In this document: positions 54,468-64,000 of the stretch, one piece after another | Position numbering within the stretch: the first letter of the stretch is position 1 | How the letters are laid out: each line of letters opens with the position of its first letter | Notes under the pieces: generated by a model | Told to the model about the DNA's origin: nothing | Seen by the model: the letters and a program-made list of their open reading frames with translations, nothing else | The model's database searches: none | Made by a program: the position numbers and the translations under genes | Source of the DNA: Daedaleopsis sinensis | Taxonomy: Eukaryota > Basidiomycota > Agaricomycetes > Polyporales > Polyporaceae | Length of the DNA stretch: 64,000 bases | Reading direction: 5' to 3' | NCBI GenBank assembly: GCA_033807695.1 | Contig: CM066309.1 | Span: 1-64,000 of the forward strand

Positions 54468-57032
54468 CTAAACAGCCACACGAGGCAGGCTCAACTCCTC
54501 CAGAGGAATTAGACGAGGACGAGCGCCCTTCTTCTGCAAAACGGAGACCCGGTAGTCGTTCCAAACCATTATCATCTCGTCCAAATAAAAGTTGTGATGA
54601 ACCTCCGACATTTCACGAACGATAGGCCCGAAATCACCGAACCATATGTTGCTCTGCTCGCAAGCGGAAGAGTTGAAGACCCAGCCTTCCTGATCAGAAA
54701 CGAGTTCGGGGAAACAAGCAGGGTTACAGTTCCTCTGGCAGAAGGCGTCCGATTCCTTGTGTTTCGTGAGAGCATGGAATACATCGACGACTAGCGCGAT
54801 ACCTTCCAGCCATGTTTGGCCACTAGCGAGGAGGTGCGCAAGGAGGCTGCAAGCATTGTCGTAGAAAAGGAAGTTCGGCATGGCGCGGGGAAAGTAGTAA
54901 GGGAAAGTCGCGCGAACGAAGAGCTGTCGAAGTAATGAGCGACCATCCCCGTGAGAGCGACTCAGAGTTGTGAACACCTACCGACGCATTGGCCAATCCT
55001 TCAGACTCAAAGAAACTTGCCCGCGAAATTATGAGCCCGCATGGTCGCACCATCAACTGTTCATTATGCGTCCATCGTCGAGTCAAACACGACTTGAGTT
55101 TCACGACGGGCGCGCGAGGAGCCGCCCGCCCAGCGCCGGATGCTGACGGTGTCGCAGCGGATGCAGACGAGCCTGAGGCAATGCATCTTTAATCCCCCCA
55201 TAGTCGAATGGCGAACGGAATGCAGCGGTGAACTCACCTGCGACGGTCTCACGAGGTCGCAAATTTGAGGGAATCGAGGAGGGAGGAGCTTGATCGCCGC
55301 CGGAATTGGTGCTGGTCACTGTAACGGCCACGCAATGTTCGTCGAGAGCCATCGTCAGACACTAAAGAAGGAAGTACACACCTGAACCCTCCATCGAACC
55401 CCCGGGTGGGAATATCGGACGGGCGAGCAAGGAAGAGGGGGGGGGGATGCTGGAATCGGACGCCGGCGCCGTGGTGTCCTCATCCTCGGATACCTCCAGC
55501 GTGTCTAGAAGGCCGGTGATTTCATCCAAGCCCAGGCCGGTACCCTCATCCACTGCCCCGGCAGCCTGGGGCACCTTGTGTTTGCGAATGCGGCATCGCA
55601 GCTTGCTCAAGGAGAGTCCGGCTTCGCGTTTTTTCAGCTCGTGGGCACGGTGCTCGGCACCATCACAGGTGCGATAACCATCGGAAGGAGGATTGCGACA
55701 ACCTTTGATCGCACAGAGCTCGTTGAAAGAAGCGTGCGTCGGGCAAAACCGGTCCCGCGGGGATGTGAGACGCTCTACGCAGTACTGATGGTTGCATCGC
55801 GGATGACCTATACACACACCATCCATAACGCAAGCTGAAATGCGTCCTGAAATATAATTCAAACGATATCAGTAATCAGATCACGCTACCTGAAGGGCTG
55901 ACTTACTCCAACCATCAGGCCCGCCATCCGGGGAAGGGACGACCTTCTCGCAGACGTCGCAGGCGTGAGCCCAGTGCGGCTGCCCCGTGCCCGCGATGAA
56001 CGCATTGCGAGCGTCCAATGCGTCATCGAAACGCTGAGACTGGTTGCACCGGTGGGGGACTCGCAGCAACTCGCCCCACCTGTGATGATGTGTGAGGAGT
56101 GCGTGAACGTAGAATGCGTTCCAGACCGACTCCCCGGTTAGGGTCATCGCGTCGGGATCTGTCGATAGTCCCAGATTATACATACGGGCGATTGTCTCTC
56201 CGGAGGCACTGATAAAGAAGAGACATGGTCAATTGTCTCTACTTCAACTGTAGGTGAATACGCGGGGCTCACTGGGCGAACGCCATCTGCATGCGAAACA
56301 TGCCGACAAGGTCTTTGGTGACATAAGTATGTTGGCTGACCTCTAAGCAGTCTGGCACGCCGCCGTAGTAGACACGCATAGAATCATGCGCCTCAGCATT
56401 GCACACGCGGTAATTCGGGCGGTACGTGGTAGAACAATCTGTAGCAGAGGTGAACACCGTTGACCAGAAGAATGGCGACAATGCCTACTGCGACAGTATA
56501 GCGTCACAATCCGCACAGGCAGCGAGCCGCGGCGACGCGTATGAAGAACACCGGGGAAATCATGTTTACGCTGAAGTGGCTTGAGGCGCTCCTTGCATCC
56601 GACGGTGTCGCATGACTTGCAATCAGATATCAGGACCTCAGCACCTGGCGAAAAGTAGTCAGCCCAGGCTCGAGTCCAAATCCCTTCGGACAGGAACATA
56701 CCCAAGTCATGCAATGGCGCAATGCGGGACAGTCGGCTGTCCAGATGGTTGACCGTCAACTGTTCCAGTGCCTCCGAGACGACGATATCGCCAAATAGAT
56801 CCCAGAGAGTTTGGATTTGTTCAATGGGGAGGGAGAGCTGTGCAGCCAACATAGAAAGAACGCAGTCTGGGGGCTGAGGGGTCTGGGCGAGGGAACGTGG
56901 ATGCTCGAGCTGAATGAGAGGGAGGACGTGTTTGGATACGGAAAAGAAGGCGGACAGTTGAGAGAATTGGATGTGAGAGTACAACGCTGGCACGGCGGCC
57001 AATCGCTCAGCGATAATGGCGGTGGACACCAT
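54468..57032 (-). CDS. KDZ transposase with CxC5- and CxC6-type cysteine clusters
   Basis: Seven exons, 734 aa: 57032-56489, 56438-56273, 56208-55907, 55846-55382, 55318-55238, 55172-54982, 54923-54468; introns 50-65 nt. Residues about 139-235 hold the first cluster (CKSCDTVGC, then YCRNCSTTYRPNYRV, then VYYGGVPDCLEVSQHTYV), the CxC5 pattern; about 345-400 hold the second (GVCIGHPRCN, RDRFCPTHASFNELC), the CxC6 pattern. The catalytic RNase H-like region follows: FLFYDNACSL (about 600), VVDVFHALTKHKESDAFC, and SACEQSNIWF with the late Glu (about 665). A linker near 460-545 is disordered. These are the hallmarks of Kyakuja-Dileera-Zisupton transposases in basidiomycetes. No stop or frameshift remains after splicing, so it may be functional. 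Confidence 0.9.
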
Positions 57033-58269
57033 TTTCTGAAATGGGGGTGTAGGAGGAGAGGAGCATAGATATTTAAGAGCGCTGAGATGGAAAATTGAGT
57101 CGACCGATGCATAAGCGCCATTGCCATGCCTGGAGATCATGGCTGTCGATCTGTACTAGTATCCGTCAGTGCATGGATCACATACCAAAATCTGGATACC
57201 AACGGCAGGAGTCTGGGCCACAGATGCATGCTTGCCAGTATTTGGGCAGCTGCTGATGGTCTTCGTGTGTATCTGCGCGGGGCGAAAGGGCGAGGGGCTC
57301 CGAGAAGTTCGTGCACGGCCCGCCGTGCACGGCGGTGCGGGTGGTGAATCCAAGGTGACTCGGACCGTGTACGGTCATCATGGAGCCGAATTTTAGTAGA
57401 GGTTATAGGGATGAATACCGCCCGTGGTGTCACGGATACAGCACGCCAACATCCCGTGTAAGCTCTCGACAGTCGGGTCCCGAGCCACACAAAGCTGTCG
57501 AGAATGAGCCAGCATAGACCGGGTCGACGGGTGTGCAAACCAAAGAGCAGGCGTCTGGGCATGCTGTAGTCACCAAGGTGTGGCCACCGAGGTCGCGTAG
57601 AGGGTAGAGTAACCGTGGTTTGTCCAGAGGCGGCAGGGGAGCCGAGAGATGCTCTGAACGTGCATAGCAAAGAATTACGGAGAGATGGGCGATATATCTG
57701 ATCAGACAGCCGTGCATGTAGCCGTGCACGGCATGGACAGACGGCGGCCGTGCACGGTCACCGTGCACAGAGTGATGAACTGGGGACGGGGTGTGGTCTC
57801 CGTGCACTGCCGACTGGGTAGGAGGCGTATTATATTATTATCAACGGAGTGGCTGCTAGGTCTGATGGCCGCCCCATTAACACTGATAGTCTCTCAACAG
57901 TCAACTGGTGTGTGAGCGACACCGGACTGATTGGAGGTTACTAGTCGGAGGAGTGGTAGCAAGTTAGTCAAGTCAGCCATGGGCGTGCAAATCAAACGTA
58001 CTCACCGTCGGCCATGGGCGTGCAAATCAAACGTACTCACCGTCGCGCACCTGTACCCCACAGCACGCACCTTTTGAACAGTCACGAAAGCCAAGGGGGA
58101 GTACAAAGTAGGATAACAAACGATGCGAGGCCGGCGGTCACACCAGTCACCGCGTCCAAGCAGGGCGTCAGCGACGTGGATTATTATTACGTTGCAGTGC
58201 TTACGGAGAGCGTAATGCACTACACGCAATACCATCAACACGTAATGCACTGCACTCAACACCATCAAA
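57033..58269. repeat. Right subterminal region with palindromes and a 35-bp duplication
   Basis: Non-coding stretch upstream of the transposase. CCGTGCACGG occurs at about 57323, 57722 and 57748, each with CGTGCAC neighbours. A 35-bp unit, GCCATGGGCGTGCAAATCAA onward, is repeated head to tail at 57976-58010 and 58011-58045. Close to the end, CACGTAATGCACT-like phrases recur (58213, 58240). The transposase promoter must lie here, but no core element was picked out. Confidence 0.7.
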
Positions 58270-58327
58270 CACGTGATGTCCGCCGTAAGGTACGCCGTAC
58301 TGTCCGCCGTAACATGCTCTATGGTGC
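58270..58327 (-). repeat. Right terminal inverted repeat
   Basis: Reverse complement matches 40618-40675 at 44 of 58 positions, ungapped. It carries three copies of the CCGCCGTA / TACGGCGG core. Confidence 0.85.
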
Positions 58328-58336
58328 CACTGTTCT

Positions 58337-58345
58337 CGGGCAACC
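58337..58345. repeat. Right target-site duplication, CGGGCAACC
   Basis: Perfect match to 40599-40607. It lies 32 bp before the tRNA gene. Confidence 0.75.
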
Positions 58346-58377
58346 GAAATGATTATATCTGTTAACTCCAATGTAAG

Positions 58378-58449
58378 TCCGATATGGTGTAGTGGTTAAC
58401 ATTATCGCCTCTCACGCGATAGCCCGGGGTTCGATTCCCCGTGTCGGAA
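58378..58449 (+). tRNA. tRNA-Glu (anticodon CUC)
   Basis: 72 nt with discriminator A. The acceptor stem TCCGATA pairs with TGTCGGA (one T-G wobble). The D arm is GGTGTAGTGGTTAAC and the anticodon stem ATCGC/GCGAT has loop CTCTCAC, so the anticodon is CTC. The T arm is CCGGGGTTCGATTCCCCG (B box GGTTCGATTCC). No intron. It is followed by a short CTCTTT tract that could end transcription. The KDZ transposon's right target duplication ends 32 bp upstream. Confidence 0.93.
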
Positions 58450-58736
58450 ACTCTTTGTGGCCCATCCAATGCTTTTGGCGCCCAATTGATGGCGCGGTTC
58501 GGATTCGTCGTACCCCTATTGCGACTCTTCTTCGTACCACCATCGAGCCATCTCTTGGAACTGACGGTCGAGATAAGACAGACCATCTGCAATCAGGTAT
58601 TTTCTTGATTCGATTCGTAGCAGGGTTGATACTGATAAAAGGCTTCATCAATATTGACTCGAAGTCACTCGCGGATTGACAGACCTCTACCGTCTGCGTC
58701 AACTCCTTCCAAGCTAGCTCGAGGTAGACCTACAGA

Positions 58737-61700
58737 ATGCGTGAAGAAGCGGGAAAGCTGCCGACTTACACGCATGAGCTACCGCTACCTCAAGGCTGCA
58801 GGAAGTTAAAGTTCTCCCGTGGTTTGCGGCTGATCTTGGCAACCGCCTTATCTCTCGCCGCTCTACAATACCTTCGGGTGTATTCCACCCTTCTGGGCAC
58901 ATCTGAGACTGTGCAAATACCTCTTCAGGCCGCAGAGTGGCTGGATAAATGCGAACGACTCAACGTCAAGCCTGGACCATCGCCAGACTTCAACACGCGC
59001 ACAGCTTCGGACCGATTCGTCGTCGGGACAAGGCCGACGTTGATCACGGTGAGTGCTCAACCTTTTTGTCTGCTGTTTGTGACAGAGCGGCTTCGCTCTC
59101 CGGGCGTAGACCTACTAGCCCGGCACCAGCACGCCGTGTTCATTGTTGATCATCGTCTACAGAACGCGACTATCTGGACCGGGAACCTAGACGGTCTCGA
59201 GATCGTGAACGGCGATGTTCTCCTCGACAACGGTCTAATCAAGAAGGTCGGGGTCGTCGAGACCGAGCTTCTCAGTCAGTACGTTGATATCGTGCGCATT
59301 GACGCCAACGGAAAATGGGTATCACCAGGGTTCGTTGTTTTCGAGACGACTCTGAGATCGGGTACTGAACATCTTTCATATAGGATTGTCGACCTTCACA
59401 GTCACCTGTACGTAGTGCGGCAGAATTCGGTCATCCTGCACGTCTCTCACGAGAATACAGCGGTGTAGACAGCCTTCCTGAACTCCAAGGTAGCGACAGT
59501 ACTAACTCGCTCAAAGGTCCTGTCGTTCCTGTGTGTCTCTTCGCTTCTCCACCACGTGTATCATCGAGCTGACTCCACTAACAGTGGCTCCGTGCTCTAG
59601 ACGGCCTCAATACACGCGACGACGCCTACAAGCTGAGTATCGCGGGCGGCCTGACGGTAGGTCTCGCATCATGTATGGAAATTCCGCTTTTAATCCTCTG
59701 TGTTGTCAGACTGCACTCGTGTTGCCAGGATCTGCGAATGCGATCGCCGGACAGGGCATTCTCATCAAGCTTCGCCCGACTGTAGAACGCTCACCGACGA
59801 GCATGCTTCTCGAGAACCCGTACGAGCGGAACGCAAGTGTGTACGACCCCCGCGCGTACTTCCGATACCGCCACATGAAGTGCGTCGATCCTGTCCTCGA
59901 CTTCTCAGTTTAAGATGCTCATTTAGCACGCAACAGGCAAGCATGCGGCGAGAATCCCGGTAATCCTACTTCCCGTGGCACCATCGGCGCGTTCTCACGT
60001 TAATGATCGTCCGCAGGTGGATTCTACTCTGCGACCCGAATGGATACGGCGTGGGACTTCCGCCAGGCGTACGAGCACGCTCGTAAGCTGAAGGTAGCCC
60101 AAGACGAGTTCTGCGCAAAGGCAGCTCGAGGAGACTGGGCAGGCCTTGGCGACTATCCGGAAGATTTGCAATGGGAAGCGCTAGTAGATGTTCTCCGCGG
60201 ACATGTCAAGGTAGGCACGCAAGCTCGTGCTCATATTGAACCATCGCACCTTACTTGTCGCATCAGGTACACACTCACTGCTACGAGACCGTCGACTTGG
60301 ATGACCTCGTCCGAGTACGTACCGTGCCTGAAGATAGTTGACCCAGACTTGCCACTAAGACTACACGCAGATCACGAACGAGTTCGAATTTCCGATCGCC
60401 GCGTTCCACCACGCGCACGAGACGTACCTTATCCCAGATACTCTCAAGTCCGCTTACGGTGAGATCGAGAACTCTCTGCTGATTATGAACGCACACTCAA
60501 TCAGGCTCGCGAATCACGCTCAGGCAACCCTCCCGCTGTAGCGCTCTTCGCTACCCAGGCACGGTACAAGCGGGAAGCCTACCGTGGCTCCGAGTTCGCG
60601 CCCCGCATTCTCGCCAAGCACGGACTCCAAGTCGTCATGAAGGTGAGTTGCTTAACCTCGCTGCTCATGCCGTCATCGCGCTGAATACGGCTTGCACGCA
60701 GTCCGATCACCCGGTTCTGAACTCGCGTTACCTCGTATATGAAGCGCAGCAAGCACACTTCTACGGCCTCGCGCACAACCTCGCCCTTTCTGCCGTCACC
60801 TCCACTCCTGCGAAGGTAATGGGCCAGGACCACAGAATCGGATATGTAAAAGAAGGTGCGTCGTGGACCTGCATGTGCTACTCGTGTACCGCATGTTGCT
60901 GACCGGTTCTCACAGGGTATGATGCCGGTGAGTTCATATCTTGATCATGTGCGATCTCATCTGTGTGCGCAGGCTGAACAGTCTGTTCTCCAGATCTTGT
61001 GATCTGGGACAGCCACCCGCTTGCGCTCGGCGCGACGCCCCAGCAAGTTTGGATCGACGGGATTCCGCAGATCCACGCCCCGCACCTCCTCGCCAAGCCT
61101 GATGCGTTCCAGAAGGTCCCGGAGACGCCGAACTTCGACAAGGAGATGCAAGAGACCCTCGAGTACGACGGCCTCCCGCCGCTCGAACCGACGCCCTCGC
61201 ACGCGCGCACTGTCGTGTTCACAAACGTGAAGACCGTCTTCCTCCGCGGCGAAGAGACGGTGCGCGAAGCGTTCACCGCAGATTCCGCACACCCAGAAGC
61301 TGCCGGAGTCGTAGTCGTGCGCGACAGCAAGGTTGCCTGCTTCGGTCCTGCCGCGAGTGCGTGTGCGGCATCCATCGTCGAGGCCGACGAGGCTGAGTAT
61401 GTCGACCTCGAATTTGGGTCGATCTCGCCTGGCCTAGTCAGCACCGGCTCGCCGCTCGGCTTGGAGGATATCAACCAGGAGAAGTCGACACACGACGGAC
61501 GAGTAGCTGACATGCTCTCCAAGGGCGTACCCGCTATTGCAGGTGGGTCTGGCGCACTCATCCGTGCGGTGGACGGCCTGCTGTTCGGCACTCGCGACGA
61601 GCTGTGAGTCATTCCACTAGCTTCGAGTGACTCGGACGACATCGCCGCTCATGCTGACCATCACTCGTGCAGGCTCGCATATAGGTCCGGAGTAACGACT

Positions 61701-62691
61701 GGGATCGTCGCGCCGCAGTCGAGCGGTTTCTTTGCCGGGCTCAACACCGCGTTCTCCACTGGCGCACGCCACAAGCTCGCAGACGGCGCGGTCGTTTACG
61801 AGGCCGGGGCCGTCCACGTCGTGATCCATCCTGGTGGCTCTCAGAGCGTCAGCACCCAGATCGCCGCACTGCGAACGCTGCTTCTGGGCGAGACCTCTGG
61901 CGATCTGCAGGCATGGTTCAGCAAGATCAAACTGGTACGTACATCATGCACTTCCTCTCGCGAACCCTGGCATGCATGATGCAGTCGTATGTACGCGCAT
62001 ACTCACACCGAGAGCGCAGGGCGAGGTACCGCTCGTCGTCGAGGCGTCCAGCGCCGACATCGTCGCATCGATAATCGCTCTGAAGGTCGAAGCAGAGAAC
62101 AAGCTCAACTCGACGCTCAAGATAACAATCATCGGCGCTGCAGAGGCGCACCTCCTCGCGAAGGAGCTCGGAGCGGCGAACATCGGCATCATCCTCTCTC
62201 CTGCAAGGTCGTTCCCCAACTCGTGGGAGGAGCGCCGCTTGTGAGTGCCTCTGATTATCGCATGCTGCCTGCCAGTACACTGATCTATTCACGCCTGCGC
62301 AGTCTCCCTGGCCCGCCTTTGTCTGCAAAGAGTGCCGTCTCGGTGCTCCTGGACCATAACGTCACCGTCGGGCTCGGTACTCTGCAGAGCTGGAACGCAC
62401 GAAACGCTCGCTTTGATGCAGCATGGGTACGTCACTTCTCCGACGGTGTCCACATCCAGTCATGAGAGCAATCGTGCTGATCGCGTCTGTTAGGCGGCTC
62501 TCGAGGCGAACGGCGAGGTGTCAAAGGCCGATGCGCTCGCCCTGGTGTCTTCGAACGTCGAGAAGCTACTTGGAGTACAGACCGACGGCTTGCAGGCCGA
62601 CCTTGTCGCCACGCGTGGCGGAGACTTGTTAGAATTCAGCAAGGTCGTGGGGGTGATCTCGCCGAGGCGCGGTGTAGTAGACATTCTATGA
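58737..62691 (+). CDS. Membrane-anchored amidohydrolase (CE9-type), paralogue 2
   Basis: Eighteen exons, 955 a.a.: 58737-59048, 59163-59329, 59384-59407, 59461-59530, 59585-59656, 59710-59879, 59937-59959, 60017-60210, 60267-60314, 60371-60458, 60524-60642, 60702-60855, 60916-60927, 60994-61603, 61673-61934, 62020-62240, 62303-62426, 62494-62691. Most exon lengths equal those of the gene at 32949, including the 12-nt exon. The N-terminal hydrophobic anchor is at about 25-50. Metal ligands DLHSH (165/167), HTHCYE (346/348), HHAHE and SDHP (431) are kept. Residue 273, His in paralogue 1 (HACGENP), is Gln here. The intron splitting exons 8 and 9 of paralogue 1 is absent. Intact; substrate unknown. 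Catalytic, probably secretory-pathway or cell-surface facing. Confidence 0.9.
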
Positions 62692-63108
62692 TGGGGCTCG
62701 GACCCGACTCTTGCTCACCAAAGCCGTCGGAAGTAGGTCGATTGCCCGAAAGTCGTGCAGCCAGCGTCTGACATACGACGTTCGTGTTTGAGGTAAAGGC
62801 GGGCACTGTTCGAGGCCATGTACCTGGCGGAGGCCTGCTTCCCTAGGTCTCCTAGTACCTTACATTGCCGGTTTAGGTGTTCAAGTAAATAAGTCGCTCT
62901 AACCCAGCAGCTCTGTTTGGTTGAGGTGTGCGGAAGACCAATGTGCGGGAGCCCTGCCGGCCGTGAGTGTTGTCATCGGGCTACGATCGCAACTCTCCAA
63001 GTGTCCCACCTTGAAAGACATCCATATCATCGACACGAGCGAGGGGATCAGATGATCAGAGCTCTCACTCGCTGAGCAGCGCTGGCTTCAGGCAACCGCA
63101 AAGCACGG
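62692..63108. other. Intergenic between convergent genes
   Basis: Shared 3' flank of the amidohydrolase (plus) and the F-box gene (minus). No gene or repeat is seen. Confidence 0.5.
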
Positions 63109-64000
63109 TTATTGATACAGCTCGAACATCGAAGGGATGTCGAGTACGAGTGAGCCGCCTATCCTCCACCGCGACGCCTCATGCACGATGTTTTCCGAGT
63201 CAGGGCCCCGGTGCACCCGCAGCGCGCTCCCCCGCCCGTCGTACTCGTGAACCGCGCATATCTCTCGCACTCCATAGTCGTCTGGATCTGACCCGTCCGT
63301 CCGCGACCACTGTCCGACGAGGAGCCTCTCGAGCGGACACCCAGCCTCCGCGCGCGACTCGATGAGTCGCCGCACACAGCCGTCGTCCCATCCCGGCGTC
63401 TCCCAGATGTTGAACGCGATCACGGACAGAGCCGGGCACCACACCTGGTCTCCATCCCTACTGCCAGCTTCGAGCAGGCCGACGAGCTCGCCGATCGGAG
63501 TATAGGTCGTGCGCTGCCACACCCACACCCCAGGGACGTAGTTGCTGAGCAGCAGGCACTCGAGGCGGGGAAGGGCCCGGAGCACGGAGTGCGCTGGGCG
63601 GAGCAGTCCTTCGAACTCGGAGCGAATCCGGTGCTGTAACCAGAGGCAGCGGACGTTCGCGAAGAGAGACGCTCCAGTCATGCGCGTGCCGATGTCCGTC
63701 GGGCGCGCGACTTCGTCGGGACCAAAGCTGCCGACATTGACGCGGATGGTTGTCCGGCATCCGGTCTGCGGGTCGACCGCCTCGATCCGTACCGCGAATT
63801 TGGACATGTCGTGTCGAAGGCGGAGATGAGTTGGGGCCCGTGTGAGCCCGAGAGAGCGGTCGATTGGCTCGAGCTCGGGAGAATACACTGAGTTGAGACT
63901 GACTGTGCAGGAGGGCGGAATGGACACGTGTTCGAGGATCGAGACCACTATCTGCGAGGAGTCATTCAAGTAGTGGATGGACTTTTTCGTATCCAGCACG
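63109..64000 (-). CDS. F-box-family protein, C-terminal part (runs off the window)
   Basis: A single open frame from the right edge to TGA/TAA at 63109, 296 codons visible with no start codon needed. The text (VSILEHVSIPPSCTVSL, LRALPRLECLLLSNYVPG, LVGLLEAGS, CPALSVIAFN, RRLIESRAEAGCPLERLLV) is that of the leucine-rich C-terminal half of basidiomycete F-box proteins. The F-box itself should lie beyond base 64000. It is a third F-box lineage in the window. Confidence 0.7.
   Translation of the reverse strand, partial: VLDTKKSIHYLNDSSQIVVSILEHVSIPPSCTVSLNSVYSPELEPIDRSLGLTRAPTHLRLRHDMSKFAVRIEAVDPQTGCRTTIRVNVGSFGPDEVARPTDIGTRMTGASLFANVRCLWLQHRIRSEFEGLLRPAHSVLRALPRLECLLLSNYVPGVWVWQRTTYTPIGELVGLLEAGSRDGDQVWCPALSVIAFNIWETPGWDDGCVRRLIESRAEAGCPLERLLVGQWSRTDGSDPDDYGVREICAVHEYDGRGSALRVHRGPDSENIVHEASRWRIGGSLVLDIPSMFELYQ

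Larger units (their letters stand above)
40608..58336. mobile_element. 17.7-kb KDZ-family DNA transposon with cargo genes
   Basis: Ends: 40618-40675 and the reverse complement of 58270-58327 align without gaps over 58 bp at 44 identities, sharing GCACCAT at the outer side and ATCACGTG at the inner side. A perfect 9-bp direct repeat, CGGGCAACC, lies at 40599-40607 and 58337-58345, as expected of a target duplication (KDZ elements are reported to make about 8 bp). Inside are a complete KDZ transposase (minus strand, near the right end) and six other genes with open, splice-joined frames. Subterminal repeats share the palindrome CCGTGCACGG. The flanks are the duplicated gene at 37.9-40.3 kb on the left and a tRNA-Glu on the right. 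The exact terminal bases are uncertain by one or two. Confidence 0.85.

Noticed and set aside
40608..58336. A TET/JBP dioxygenase or cytosine-modifying cargo, which is known to travel with some KDZ elements
   Set aside because: I looked for HxD...H dioxygenase motifs in the cargo frames and saw none in a suitable context.

Overview
The window is the left end of a chromosome from a filamentous basidiomycete, most likely an agaricomycete of the Polyporales type. It opens with a (CCCTAA)n telomere. The genes have many 45-85 nt GT..AG introns, and they include basidiomycete-type F-box proteins, a KDZ transposase with its cysteine clusters, and a pair of membrane-anchored amidohydrolases of the type often called CE9 in agaricomycetes. 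All gene models were spliced by eye; exon coordinates are given so they can be checked.

Region 1 (1-14.8 kb) is subtelomere. The telomere abuts a 64-bp fold-back inverted repeat that cuts into a minus-strand gene, whose stop codon is supplied by telomere repeat. Then come GC-rich low-complexity sequence with 52-bp tandem repeats, a disordered acidic protein gene, small tandem and inverted repeats, degenerate telomere-like sequence, a two-level repeat array (8.4-9.8 kb), a Pro-rich/Trp-rich gene (9.8-11.3 kb), a coiled-coil exon and a truncated, frameshifted copy of a Cir_N (LENG1-like) gene.

Region 2 (14.8-32.7 kb) is two full tandem copies and one partial copy of a subtelomeric segment of 6.6-9 kb. 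The two full copies each hold an intact five-exon F-box gene plus degenerate multi-exon sequence. Copy 1 is interrupted by a 155-bp internal telomere array.

Region 3 (32.9-64 kb) looks more like ordinary chromosome: two intact amidohydrolase paralogues (965 and 955 aa), an uncharacterised gene with a broken relative beside it, a tRNA-Glu(CUC) gene and an F-box gene running off the right edge. Between the two amidohydrolases sits a 17.7-kb DNA transposon (about 40608-58336). It has 58-bp terminal inverted repeats, a perfect 9-bp flanking duplication, an apparently intact KDZ transposase with two cysteine clusters, and six cargo genes: a GRF-type zinc-finger protein, two paralogous proteins of unknown function, an F-box protein, a tiny Cys/His plus coiled-coil protein and a disordered protein. 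A 26-bp iteron array built on the palindrome CCGTGCACGG, repeated in other parts of the element, is a candidate transposase-binding region. This element is the most interesting system in the window. Mechanisms are inference; the repeats, ends and open splice-joined frames are read directly.
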